The position numbers were made by a program, and so were the translations under genes. Source: Gnetum montanum (Eukaryota; Streptophyta; Gnetopsida; Gnetales; Gnetaceae). From it: a DNA stretch of 64,000 nt. Every line of letters begins with the position of its first letter. Position 1 is the stretch's first letter. The notes under the pieces were generated by a model, which was not told the origin of the DNA, did no database searches, and worked only from the letters and a program-made list of their open reading frames with translations. Positions 1 to 11,996 of this stretch are shown in pieces. Location: assembly GCA_015680685.1 (NCBI GenBank), contig MNCI01011056.1:168814-232813 (forward strand), in the 5' to 3' direction.

Positions 1-431
1 AAGGGGCTGTACACCACCTTGTTCTTGGGATTCCATTCCATTCCTCTTTCTTCCCATCCTTCTCTCCATTGTTCACCTCATTGCCGGTTGTATCATTGTA
101 TATACTTTGGTTGATGCTTTGTTTTCTTTTTGGTAAATTCTTACGGTTACGACTTTAACTCTTGTTCCAAAGGACATTCCCAGAGCCCACGGACTCTTTG
201 AATGTGGGATTGTCAGGGCATTAAGGGCATGAGCCTGCTTTGGGGAGGACCCATTGACCTTCCTATTTGGAACTTCAGTTAACTTATTTTCCTTCATGTT
301 TTGCAATTAATTAACATTTTTGTTTATTTCCATCATGACATCCTTTTTATCGATGCCATAGTTGTCCCTTTTTACCTATCATTCCTATTCCTTTTCTCTC
401 TCCATTCTAATGCTATCGGAGGTTCGCAATT

Positions 432-444
432 AGTCATGGGGGTA
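432..444 (+). other. Second polypurine-tract-like motif of S
   Basis: The 13 bases agtcatgggggta are identical to the 3' polypurine tract at 1022-1034, 590 bp downstream. W and X carry the same pair at almost the same spacing. This could be an internal plus-strand priming site or the relic of an older LTR junction; function is inference. Confidence 0.5.
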
Positions 445-653
445 CGGGGCCTGATTTTTCGATTTTTATCCTAAGCACTGGATTTTTTTGTTTTTCTTCC
501 TAACCCCTATGCCTTTGGTAGTCGTCATCTACATTTTCCCATATCCATATTAGCCATACCACAACTTAGCCAGTAAACCTACACCGAAGCAACGTATGCT
601 CTACTTAATGATTCAATTACTCTTGCTAATATATGATTGTGTTGTGGGTGCAG

Positions 654-860
654 ATGGCCATCTTACAACAACAGAATGGATCTGGAGTAAACACTTGGAA
701 TGAAGCAGCGCTGAAGCAGCATGCAATGACTAGAATTGATAATGCGCTTACCGATGGACAACGAAAGGCGCAATCTAGGCGTTGGCAGCAACAAGACTCT
801 TCTCTCTTCTTCTCTTCTATTCTCTCTCCTCTTTTCTCTCAGCTGCCAACTGTGGCCTAA
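654..860 (+). pseudogene. Short ORF in the env position of S
   Basis: An open frame of about 68 codons begins with ATG right after a splice-acceptor-like stretch (TGTGTTGTGGGTGCAG). It lies between the two polypurine-tract-like motifs. W (18973) and X (25714, reverse strand) have the same acceptor-like stretch and ATG, with related downstream bases but diverged products. In Athila elements a third, env-position ORF normally lies downstream of pol and is thought to use a spliced message. I read this as the remnant of that ORF or its 3' exon. No known domain is visible, and the C-terminal end is a low-complexity Ser/Phe/Leu run. Confidence 0.35.
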
Positions 861-1021
861 TGTCATTGTAATAAGGTGTTCATCCTTGTTGTCATGAACA
901 CCAGTTTTTGTCAAGTCTTGTAATAAAGACCGTTCACATGTCATCCCATTAGTTCCATTTCCCCTAATAATCCCATACCTACCTGATATCATTGTAAGGA
1001 ACTCGAGGACGAGTTTTCATT

Positions 1022-1034
1022 CAGTCATGGGGGT
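1022..1034 (+). other. 3' polypurine tract of S
   Basis: agtcatgggggta immediately precedes the LTR start TGATGAG. The upstream block reading gaggacgagttttcattc is shared nearly base for base with V, W and X, so it is a conserved plus-strand priming region. Confidence 0.8.
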
Positions 1035-1758
1035 ATGATGAGATGCGACTTGCACTGGGCCATGATATCACATACGTGATATCGCGTCTTACCCTGCGAT
1101 ATCGCGTACGTGATATCGTGTCCCGCCGCCATATCTATAAATAAGAGGCGGCACTCCCTTCATTTCCCAATCTTGGCTAGTGTAGCGAAGCTTTGGCAGA
1201 TTGATCACTCCAGAGTTAGAATTTTTCCGCATGTGCCCGCAGTTGGAGTCCTAGAGTGAATGGCTCTTTATTCGAGCAACTTGTAAACGAGCACCCACGG
1301 GTGTGTACGGCTGGTTAAGGAATCAGCTGCTTATCACACATAAGCTAAATAGGTGCCTCAGTACGACCACTTCGAGCACTTGCGTTACGTGTGGCGATCC
1401 CAGTAACGGCTAGCGTTTGGTAAGCCACAGTTGCATAGTTCAGGGTGTGTCCGGCAAGTGGGAACGGATGTTGACGCTAGTTAATTTAGACTTAGATCTT
1501 TAGTTAGAGTTAGCTTAGTTTCTCAACCCTTTCCTTTGATAGCATAGGAGATAAGCTGAAAATACCAAAAAAATCACATACCTCAGACTTGCTTAACCAT
1601 ACACCGTGACACATACAAGCAAGCCTGGGAAGACAACGAACGATTAACCCCAAGTGTTTCTTGTGGCGTTAAGGCATTTAGTCTGCGGAGTTCAACCGGA
1701 TTGCACGTGTACGCTCGTATTCGTATGGTCGAGTGTAGGGGTATGTCGCCACTCATCA
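1035..1758 (+). repeat. 3' LTR of S
   Basis: 724 bp running from TGATGAG to CTCATCA. It has a U3 with two palindromes, a TATA box at 1136-1143, and a downstream part containing the tacggctggttaaggaatc motif found in all LTRs of this family. It is shorter than the roughly 0.9-1.0 kb LTRs of V and X. Confidence 0.85.
1063..1143 (+). promoter_or_regulatory. U3 palindrome module and TATA box of the S LTR
   Basis: Two 20-bp near-palindromes of the form GATATC-N8-GATATC lie at 1063-1082 and 1098-1117, and TATAAATA lies at 1136-1143. The same arrangement recurs in the LTRs of V, X and Y, so it is probably the core promoter with its upstream elements. Confidence 0.6.
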
Positions 1759-3673
1759 CTAACACATAACACATCCTTCTTCATTGATAGAGCTAGTGTT
1801 TGAACACTCAGCCCTTTCGTCCAAAATATTTCTACTTTTTCTTGTCTTTGCCCTTTCCAAAGGGTTTCTTTACTCACTCCTCCACAATCTTTAGAGCTAT
1901 TGTACATCTCTCATCAACTAAGTCCCACATTTTTGCTACCTATGCTACTACATCAATGATAAATTTTTGGATCAATAAAGTTTTCTTCTAAATTGCCTAA
2001 TCAAAGGTCTCATCCTCCTATGTGTCACAAACTCATGCATCCATTTTCTTGATAGATGGATCTCTATTGTACTCTTCAACTGATTCTCTCTTTCATAATT
2101 CACCTTCCAACTTGATCACATGATCAATTAATTTCTAGATTCAATGGATAATCATTTTAGATAGTTAGCCTTGAAAATAAATCCCAAGGTCTCTCTAGTC
2201 TTGTTTTGTAATCCATCTATAATATGCCTTGGTTGCTCTCACTATGAGAATCCATGCCCTAGGCATATGTGTAGTAGTTAATAGTATCTACCCATTGTTG
2301 CATCAAGGGTTTCATGAGTTCCTTACTTTCATCCTTGGATTTTTTTTCTTGAGTTAGACATCAGTGAGTAGGCTTGGTACTTATTGTTGAAGATCTATAG
2401 CATGGTACTCCATATTTTGATTGATTCAAGTTTGAGTGATTTATACCAGCTCTTTTCCTCTTTTACAAGTATTCTTGGAAATAACTTGAACTTCTACCAA
2501 TCACTTTCAATGTTTTGTAGGATGTAAGAATCATGGAAAGCTTGGATGTGATGTTGTGGATCAACATTATAGCCACCTTCAAATCTTGGCATGTTATTCA
2601 TATCATGCCATTTGATACAACTATCCTTCACATGATTTTTTGGTATGTGTATATATTCTTGAATATTTATCATGCTATGGATTTCCATAAAGGTTTCATC
2701 ATCATAATCAAGTTCATGTGCTCTATTGTAGTGGTGTCCCCTTCTACGCTCATCCCTTTCATGATCCTCCCTTCGATCCCATTGTCTTCTTTTCTCATAT
2801 CCTTCATCTTCTAAATTAGACTTTCTTGAATTATGGTCATGAGTTCTTCTTTCTTCTCTATCATGATCTTAATACCTGTAGCTTCTTATGTCAAAGTCCA
2901 TCGATGTTCATGATGAGGTGGACAAGATAGTAAGAGAATGGTGCCAGCTTGTCCTCCTTTCATGAGTCTTATGTTCTCCTTTGCAAGGCCCAACAAAAAA
3001 TCTTGGCCTTGACTCCTACTTATGCTTTGAGTTAGTAACCCCCCTCCTAGGTGTATTTGCTAGAGTGAAATGAAGTTAAACTTTATTAGGTTCCTCAAGT
3101 TTGGGCTCTTCATGATTCTGATGGAGTTGTTCTATAATGAATACAATAACCTCCAATTCTTCGAAAGATAATAGAAGTGTTTACCTATTTCCCTTTTTTG
3201 TGTGCATGTTGGATTTCTACAACAGCATCTTTCCTCATTTTCTCATTTGTGGGTTCATAGGATCTTGTCATATGATGAGTCACATGGTACCCTCCTAAAG
3301 TTGATCTAAATGCATTCCCCATAAGGTAGTTTGGAGCATGCTAAGTCTTGCATGTTTTAGAGGCAAGAATTTGTTGCCTTGCATGTCTCTTCATCTCATT
3401 TTTCTATCTTGATCGTAGATAAAAGTAAAATCTAGATGATAAGGATCAATGTGAGCATACATGATTTTTGTTTGCATTGGCATCCCTCATTCTTCTTCTT
3501 CATCAATTCTATTATTGCTTCTTATGGTTTCTTGGCAGGTGATCTCATATTCTTGTTTGAAGCCATATTATGGTTTATGATGTTTGTTGAAGTGTGCCTA
3601 TTTTATATTTATGAATTTTAATGTTGACTTTTGAAAACTTTATGAAATTAATTACATAGCATACATTGACTAG
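1759..3673 (-). pseudogene. Decayed gag of element T
   Basis: Antisense gag remnant. On the minus strand, 2688-2494 reads with the same layout as V gag at 12.6 kb: a GGY-D/N-PxxHxQAFHD core that marks the retrotransposon gag domain. The region 1780-2300 aligns in order with the coiled-coil gag part of Y (29.4-29.9 kb), and 2700-3000 with the charged RD/RE-rich part. Many stops and indels are present and no long frame survives. S interrupts the gag's C-terminal side at 1758/1759, so protease and pol of T, if present, lie left of the window. The gag starts near the primer-binding site at 3674-3692. Confidence 0.75.
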
Positions 3674-4552
3674 TCCTCAAGAACAACACCAATGATGAGT
3701 GGTGGTGCAATCTAACACCCAACCATACAAGTGATAGGTATTCACACATGACCAAATTGTAATCTATGTATGAGGCAATGTGATTATGCTAGTGATTGGT
3801 TTAAGTTCATGACTATTGTCTTCCCACATGAGTTAGTAAATTCTATGGGTATGGTTTAACTTAGAGTGAGGTATATGATATGTTGATGTTGTATGGACAT
3901 TGTTATTCCTAGTAAAATGATGAAATAAAAAGAGTTTCTAAGTCTAACTAAAATAGTAAAAAAATATATTCTATCCTAAGGCCATGAGTACCCAGCCATG
4001 ACATTCCAGACACATCATGAGCTTCATGTAACTACTATTGGGATTACCAAGTACTTTGCTACTACACAAACCAAGCAATAGCACTACTAGGTTTCGAAGA
4101 AATTATACTTAAGTTCTTGAGATCAATCATACTCATTTCATTTAACAGTAGTAATGGTAAAGTGCATAGAAAAGTAAACATTAACTAAACAAATAATAAA
4201 CTTTATTCTGAGTAAAATAGTAAACCAAGAGAATGCTATAATAGTATGAAATAACTTGATCTTTATTGCCAATCACACTTGTACCCAAGTATAAGATGCT
4301 TGGATAAAGACTTCGTACACTACATCATACTATATTATGGGCATTCACACTTCTAAGTTCGTAGAACTAAAATCATAAAAACAAAATAAAAGAGTCTAGT
4401 TAGAATGAAATGAAAAATTCTATGGATCCATGTGCCTATGTGGTATATTTATAAGCTAGCATGCATCCTACCATATCACATATATGATAACATAGCTAGT
4501 GCTATGATATCGTATATCCAATATTGCAATCCTTAAAAATTTGACTTTATTA
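3674..4552 (-). repeat. Primer-binding site and 5' LTR of element T
   Basis: The LTR covers 3693-4552 (860 bp, reverse orientation). The adjoining 19 bases at 3674-3692 are a decayed copy of the tRNA-Asp-type primer-binding site. The order gag, PBS, LTR from left to right shows this is the 5' LTR. It is the same LTR subfamily as 60483-61350, which by contrast adjoins a polypurine tract. The LTR's right edge reads TTTATTA (expected TTTATCA) and is followed by gtaat (4553-4557), the probable target duplication. Confidence 0.8.
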
Positions 4553-6756
4553 GTAATGGAGTGGAAATATTCATCGATGATTTTTCCTCTTATGGACTAG
4601 AATTTAAACAAGAATTAGACTAATTAGATTAGGTTTTGAAAAGATGTGTTGAAACTAATCTAAAGCTCAATTAGTAGAAAAGCCATCTAATGGTCCAAGA
4701 TGGTATTGTTATGAGACATAAAGTATCTCAAAAAAGAAAAGAGTTAGATCTTGATATGATAAGATTCATTTAAAATAATACCCAAAGGTCATAAACTATT
4801 AAAGATATTAGATTATTCCTTGGCCATAGAGGATATTATAGAAGATTTATTGAAAATTTTTCAAAGATAGAAAAAGCTACTAGTAGAATTGACAAAGAAA
4901 GATGCACCATTCTAATGAATAGAATAGTGTGAGAAGACATTTGAAACATTCAAACATAAGTTAATAAAACACCAATTCTTCAAGCTCTAGATTGGTCTAA
5001 GCCCTTCAACATTATGATAGATGCTCCAAGCTACATGCTGGGTGAAGTACTGACTTAGCTTGATGATAAGAAAAGACCATATTACATACACTACGCTAGT
5101 AGAAACATTACCAAGGCATAACTTAATTACATCACTATAAAAAAGGAGCCTATGACTATAGTGTGTGCACTTGAAAAATTTAGACATTATGTGCTTGGGT
5201 ATCCTATTTATGTCTACATGGATCATAGTGCTATTAGGTTTGTAATAAATAAAGTAGTTTTCAATCCAAGGATGATATGATGACTTGTGATACTAAAGGA
5301 TTTTGACATCACTATGATAGATAAGAAAGGAATAGAAAATATTGTAGCTGATCATTTGTCAAGACTAAGATGGGAACCATAGGAATAGGATGAATCATTA
5401 TCAAACCAATTTCTCAATGAAAATTTATTTACAAAGATAACAATGGCAATCAACTCAACAAAAAATTCATGGATTGTTGACTCCATGAATTATCTCACCA
5501 CACAATAGCTTCTTGTTGAGTGGAACAAGAAAAAAAAAGAATAGTTCCTTCACTAAGTTAAATAGTATATAGAAATATTTATAGGATATGTGTTGATGGA
5601 CTACTAAGATGGTGCATTCTAGAAGAGAGCCAACAAAGAACTCTACAAGATGCACATAAGGAACCATGTGGTGATCACTATGTAGGATGCAGAACAACAA
5701 TGAAGCTAATGATGGTAGGTTACTTTTGGTCTACCATTTTTAAGGATGCACATAGATTCACTCAATCTTATGAAATATTCCATCGTGACAAAGGAGTAAC
5801 AATTAGAAATGAAGGACCACAATAATTGATCTAGCCATTAGAGTCATTTGATATTTGGGAAAATAATTTTATGATATCCATCATACCTATGTCCAACAAG
5901 AAATCATACATTATAGTGATAGTTGATTATTGCACAAAGTGGGCAGAAGTAGTCGTAGTCAAAGATTGCACAACCAAAATAGTTGCTAAATTCCTTCAAT
6001 AACACATGGTGAATAGATCTAGAGTACCATGCATCCTAATATCTAATAATGAAAAAAAATTTATAGGAGTTATAGTTAAAAACCTAATGCAACAACTTGG
6101 GGTGAATCACAAATTAACCATGCCATACCATTTCCATGAAAATGATCAAGTAGAATTGACTAACCAAGAAATAACGAGAATATTTACTAGAATAGTTAGT
6201 TAATTTAGAAAGGACTAAATCACTAAGCTAAATAATGCTCTATGGGCATATAGATACACATGGAAACTTCCAATAGGATACTCATCATATGAACTAGTTT
6301 ATGAAAAAATTCCTACACTACCAATCCAAGTGGAGCTACAAGCTTTAGCTACTACTAGTGATCTTGACTTGGAACTAAGCTTAGCTTAAAAACGAGAGAG
6401 AAAAACATCTCATGAACCTTGAACTTTTAGAAGACAATAGACTTGTAGCTTTGATGAGTAATGACATTCACAAGAAATACTCTAAATGTAGGAATAACAT
6501 AAGAATATGACATGTATCAACCCAATTAGATGATAATGTCCAATACTACAATCCTAGTCATATGCCACAAAAGGCTAAGTTTCAAACTTTATGGGAGGGA
6601 TCCTATATCATCCATGCAACATACCAATCTGGTGCCATGGAGATCTATGACCCACCCAGTCTACAAAAGCTTATCCTAGTCAATATTTAGCAAGTTAAAT
6701 CATTCTATGAACATCCCAACTCCTCTATGGATCCTACCATGTATACCAAACCATCC
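4553..6756 (+). pseudogene. Right half of host element H: RT C-terminal part, RNase H, integrase
   Basis: Begins in the middle of the reverse transcriptase at the NGVEIFIDDF motif, where the catalytic DD is kept. It continues through the RT thumb, RNase H (about 5000-5310), the integrase zinc-binding region (about 5640-5790) and the integrase core (about 5850-6200, including a 65-codon open stretch at 6006-6203). The C-terminal part runs to a LILVN end near 6690. Many stops interrupt it, most at positions that are Gln in its relatives. The N-terminal half of RT, PR and gag are missing on the left because T is inserted there. On the right, W is inserted at 6762, and H resumes at 20248. Confidence 0.8.
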
Positions 6757-6761
6757 TTAAC

Positions 6762-6822
6762 TCATGAGATTAGTTACTCTAATGATTAGAGTGGTTACTC
6801 TAGTAGTTACTCTAATTATTAG
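6762..6822 (+). repeat. Truncated 5' LTR stub of W
   Basis: This stub matches the first roughly 60 bases of W's 3' LTR (19366 onward), including the repeated ACTCTAATNATTAGAGT palindromes. It begins TCATGAG where TGATGAG is expected and is joined directly to gag coding sequence. Most of the LTR, the primer-binding site and the gag N-terminus have therefore been deleted. Confidence 0.7.
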
Positions 6823-9800
6823 TGGCAGCACCCACAATCATGGGGAATGATACCACCAATGCAATAGTATCCTTACCAGCAACTTTACCTGTATGAATAT
6901 TATGTGCAACAGCCAATCTCCCCATGTGACTCTACTGGTCATGTTACACCATAACCTCACTACCAAGCCCACGAGTAGTATGGAACTCCCTCTTCTAGAG
7001 ACGATATTCTACAAGCATATCATCCTTCTTATCCAGCCACATCTCTTTCACCAATAGCTCCACTACAACCTGCTCCCATGATGCAAGGTGAAATCCCTAC
7101 CTAGCTGTAGCAACGTAATGCCACAAGGGCTATTAACTCTCAACTTACTATTGGTTCTAACAACCACATGAAGAAAAGACCTTTATTTATAACCAATAGA
7201 CCAACCAAGCCATTGTAATCACAAGTGGTTGATTCCTTAGATGCCTTAGTATCAATCAAAACTTTGGAGCCTCCTTCAACCTAATCACTACACTCAATGC
7301 ATATAGTCATGCTGACACATGTCATAACTAATTGGATCAAAGTTGGCCACATTCCCAAGAAATTCTCTGATCCTAGGAGTCCTCTAATATAGTTACAAAT
7401 TGCTCGAAATGCACTATGCAAGGCTCTTTTGGATTTAGATTCTGGTGTCAACTTGATTTCTCAAGAAATGTACAAGGCTTGGAACCTACCTTCATTGAAA
7501 AAGAGTAACATCTATCTAGAGTTGGCCATCTAGTCCATCACTATCCCATTGGGACTAGTGGAAGACAGTGTTACACTATTTGTGGGTGGTTGTACCCAGC
7601 TGACTTCCTACTAATTTAGGTGAACAACGGAAGGGGGACTTCCCAATCATAATGGGAAGAGCATGGCTAAGCACGATGAACACATGCCTAGGAATTTGTG
7701 ATATTTCCCTGAAAATATCAAAGGAAAATACATTCAGAAAGATTAATAAGAATAAAGTTCCATGCATTTCATATAGTGACACAGGGTGTAATTGCATGCA
7801 AAAGTCATGGTTTGTGCAAAGTTTAGCATTCACTACATGCAATCAGTGTGCACAAGTGATTAACATACAAAGATGTTTGTATGCAATAGCCACATGACAC
7901 AAAGACACCTAGTCACTGATAGCTGATCAAGAAAGCAATTCACTCATATGCCTGAAACCAATTGATTGTGCTTACACTGATAGCATAGACGCATTAGAGC
8001 AAGTACACTACCAACTTCCAAGTCTTAACCTTAAAAATGTCAATTGGGAGAAGTTGGAAATCCTTAAGAAATTTAAGTAGGGGCCCATCAAGCTAAAACT
8101 ATTACCCATTGGTATGGAAGACACATTCCTAAAAAATGAAAAACTGGTAATTATCAATGCTAAGCTTGCTCCTCCATGTAAATAAGAATTGCTAAAGGTA
8201 ATCAATAGATGGTCAAAAGCCTTCGTTGGTCATATCCCAAATTAACTGGAATAGATCCTAGGATATGCCAACATAGGATTTACATTGATCCCTCCATGAA
8301 GCCTCAAAGACAACCACAGAGGCATTTGAACCCAAATCTAAAGCAACTAGTCAAAGAAGAAATCGAATAGCTTCTCAAGGTTGGGTTCATATACACCATT
8401 GCTGATACAGAATGGGTTAGCCCCTTAGTTATTGTGCCTAAAAAGGGAGGAAAATGGAGATTGTGCATATATTTTAGGCTACTAAATATGGCAACATTCA
8501 AAGATCACTTTCTATTGCTATTTATTGACCAAGTCTTAGACATCATCGCAGGGCATTGCTATTATAGTTTTCTGGATGGATATAGCAGATATAACCAATT
8601 ACAAATAGCCCCAGAAGACTAAGCCAAGATTATGTTCACCAATCCTTGGGGAACGTTCACATACAAATAGATAATATTTGGCTTGTGCAATGCCCCTACA
8701 ACATTTCAATGACTAGTTCTAAGCATATTCCAATAGCAAATAGGTAATGGCATGGAGGTCTTTATGGATGACTTCTTCACTTATGGAGCAAACTTTGATC
8801 AAGCCTTGTACTAGTTGGAGAAAGTGTTAAAATGATGTCTAGAAACCAATTTGAGGCTCAACTAGTAGAAAATACATTTAATGCTCTAAGAAGGCATAGT
8901 ACTAGGGCATAAAATCTCACACATAGGGATAGAGGGAGACCCTAAGAAAATCAAAATTATCCAAGGAATTACCCGTCAACCAAAAACTGTCAAAAATATT
9001 TGATCATTCTTTGGACATACTATCTGCTATAGGAGATTTATTGAGAACTTTTTAAAGATTTCCAAACCATTGGTGGAATTAATGAAAAAGGTCATGCCTT
9101 TCGAATGGACTAGGGAATGCAAACTAGCTTTCCAAACTCTGAAATAGAAGTTAGTAGAAACACCCATTCGACAAGCTCCTAATTGGTCCAAACCATTCCA
9201 TATCATGATTGACAGATCCAACTATGGCTTCAAAGCCATACTTACATGGTTAGATGACTAGAAGTATCCTAATTATATCCATTGTGCAAGTAGAAGTATT
9301 GTTGGTGCATAACTTAACTACACTACCATAGAGAAAGAATTAATGTCTATAGTGTTTGCACTAGAAAAGTTTAGACACTATGTATTGGGATATAAAGTAT
9401 ATATATATATATATATAGATCATAGTGTAATAAGGTTCCTCATAAATAAACCAATGGTAAGACCTCATATCATACAATTGCTTGTAATCTTACAAGAGTT
9501 CAATCTTACAATGATTGATCATAAAGGCATTGAGAACAATTGCTAATCATTTATCATGGTTGCAATGGGACAAAAAACATGAAAAGTATCCAATTTCTAA
9601 TTATTTTCCTAATGAATTCCTCTTTGCTGGTGTAGTGAATAATCAATCACCCATAGAGACAAATTGGTATAGTAGCATTCTTACCTATCTCCTTACCCAA
9701 AAAATATCACAAAAGTTAAACCTTAAGAAGAAACAACAGTTTCTTCACCAAGCCAAGTACTTTATGGAAATCAATGGGCAACTTTACAAAGTATGTTCTG

Positions 9801-10865
9801 ATGGCTTGGTTCAATAGTGTGTTCTTAATATAGATCAACTGTGAGTTCTCCAAGATGTTCATGAGGGTCCTTGTGGGTGTTATTACGCTAGGACATGAAT
9901 GGCCATCAAGATCTTGCTTGTAGGATATTATTGACCTACATTTTTTTAGGACACCCATCAATTCATCCAACCTTGTGAGCACTATCAACATGATGGGGGA
10001 ATGACTGCTAGAATGGAGGGTCCACAACAATGGACCCAAACCATTAGAACCCTTCGAAATTTGGGGAATTGATTTTATGAGACCAATTACACCAATGTCC
10101 AATGGAAAAGCCTATATCATTGTTGTTGTTGATTACCTAACTAAATGGGTAGAAGCAGCTGCTGTTAAGGATTGTACATCATCTACAGCTATATGATTTT
10201 TTCAACAAAAAATCATAAACAAGTTTGGTCTGCCTTGTGCACTTATTTTAGACAATGGAACCCACTTCACAGGTGCAACTTTTTGGAAATTAATGCCACA
10301 CTTAGGGGTTGAGAATAAATTGACTACATCATACCACCAAGCATAAGTTACCAATAGGGAGATTATGAAGATATTAACAAGAATTATTAACAAGTTTAGG
10401 TGAGACTAGAGCACTAAACTGAATGATACTCTTTGGGCATACCACTCCACATGGAAACTTCCTACAGGCTACTCTCCCTATGAGTTAGTGTATGGTAAAT
10501 TACCAATACTTCCCATTCAAACTGAGCTCCATATACTATCCATGGCATGTGACCTCAACCTTGACCTTGATCTAGCATAGAAACAATGGTTAGTAATCCT
10601 TAACTTGCTAGATGAAAACTAACTAGCTACCCTATCATCTAATGAGTTGCATAAGGCATTCAATAAACAATGTCATGACCTAAGGATTAGGAAAGTTTAA
10701 TATTAACTAAGAGATAAGGTTCTCTACTGAAATCCCACACATGTTCCATAATGTACTAAATTTCAAGCACTATGGGAAGGAACTTATATTATTTACGCAA
10801 CATTTCCTTTAGGGGCCATGAAAGTATACAAACCTGAGAGCCTAGAGAAGAAATTATTGGTCAAT
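6823..10865 (+). pseudogene. W gag (C-terminal)-protease-RT-RNase H-integrase, decayed
   Basis: Gag tail rich in Pro/Gln/Tyr (about 6823-7290). Retropepsin follows with a DSG-type active site near 7430 and the GRAWLS segment near 7655. RT fingers with SPLVIVPKKGGKWR are near 8410, the FLDGYS motif near 8570 and the catalytic FMDDF near 8760. RNase H spans about 9190-9540 with EKELMSIVFALEKFRHYVLG. A TA microsatellite at 9396-9417 has replaced its HTDH region. Integrase has its zinc-binding part at about 9850-10000 and its core at about 10070-10390. Roughly two dozen stops occur; those I checked fall on Gln (TAG/TAA), Arg (TGA) or Trp (TAG) positions of the X and U relatives. The sequence is cut at 10865 by V. 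Confidence 0.85.
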
Positions 10866-11861
10866 TGATGAGACCTGAATTGCTCATAGTGCTGGCGGCC
10901 ACGTTAAGGCACCCACGTTGTATCATGGGTTACGATGTATCATGGGCCGCGATATCGCATATGCGATATCACAGTTAGCCGCAATTTCTATAAATAAGAG
11001 GCAGCTCTCCCTCATTTTCATCCCAGTTTTAGAGTAGTGAAGCTCTGGCAGTTTGATCGCTCCAGAGTTAGAATTTTTCCTGTGTCTGCCCACAGTGTGG
11101 TGAATGTGATTGTACGGTGTATTTATTCGAGTGTGCCGTACTTGGACACGGACATGACCGGCAATAAAGATCGAGATTACTTCATCATTGCAGCATTCAC
11201 TTAGTTTATTTATTGTTATTTATTTAATGTTATTTATCGCTTTCATAGCGCGGTGTGAGTACGACTTAACTACGAGCATCCACGGGTGTGTACGGCTAGT
11301 TAAGGAATCAGTTGCTCATCGTGATTAGTTTCTCACCCTTAAACTCCTAGAAGCGGAACGAGTACGACTTGATTACAAGCATTTAAGTGTGACTGCTTGG
11401 TAGCCCAGTGGTGTAGCTAGGGGGATCTACGCTTGGTAACCCAGTGGTGTATTCGGGGTCTGCGCTTGGTAATCCCAGTGGCGTACCTAGGCCTATGCTT
11501 GGTAGTCACAATGGCAGTCGTGCACGAAGTCCAAGATGTGTACGGTTGATCAAGGAATCGGTTGCTCGTCACACTTAGGCTAGATTAGATTTCTTACCCT
11601 TTTCCTCTTAGCTTAGATTTAGTTAAATATTATTTTCCACTGCCTTCAGGAGTAGCATAGAATTAGGAACAAATCATACAACTCATATAGACTAAACCAT
11701 ACGTGACATATGCAAAACTAATCTAGATGGGAAGACAACAAACTGCGACCTAAGGCTAACTATCTAGGTGCCACAACTAGTCCATCTGCGGAGTTCGACC
11801 AGATCGCGCGTGCGACACTCATTTCGTATGGTTAACTGTAGCGGTATCTCACAACTCATCA
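10866..11861 (+). repeat. 5' LTR of V
   Basis: 996 bp from TGATGAG to CTCATCA. U3 holds a single 20-bp palindrome (GATATCGCATATGCGATATC, 10951-10970) followed by TATAAATA (10989-10996). The second half contains repeated short phrases around cttggtagcccagtgg (11396-11510). Confidence 0.9.
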
Positions 11862-11880
11862 TTGGCGCCGTTGCCAGGGA
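11862..11880 (+). other. tRNA-Asp primer-binding site of V
   Basis: ttggcgccgttgccaggga directly follows the LTR. From TGG onward it is the complement of the 3' end of plant tRNA-Asp with one mismatch (A for G near the end). This is the typical Athila-lineage primer site. Decayed copies lie at 3674-3692, 31418-31436, 48562-48580 and 56363-56381. Confidence 0.9.
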
Positions 11881-11996
11881 TGATGCTAACTATCTAGATT
11901 AGTTATATCATACAAGGTTGCTGTAAAGAACTTAAAGATATATCTTTTAGGAAGAAGAAGTAATTAAAAAAGTCACATCTAAATTCACACACAATC

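Larger units (their letters stand above)
1..1758 (+). mobile_element. Element S: 3' end of an Athila-like LTR retrotransposon
   Basis: Partial element entering from the left edge. It has noncoding 3' internal sequence, a polypurine tract and a complete 3' LTR. The internal part matches the 3' internal parts of W (about 18.34-19.36 kb, same strand) and X (about 25.3-26.3 kb, opposite strand), for example the start of the window against 18340-18400. The LTR ends in CTCATCA and is followed directly by antisense gag of T, so S is inserted in T. The probable 5-bp target duplication on the right is ctaac (1759-1763); the left copy is outside the window. No gag or pol of S is visible here. Confidence 0.85.

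Noticed and set aside
9396-9417. TA repeat as promoter or origin
   Set aside because: It sits inside the RNase H coding relic at a position that is His-Thr-Asp in X; it is a microsatellite expansion.
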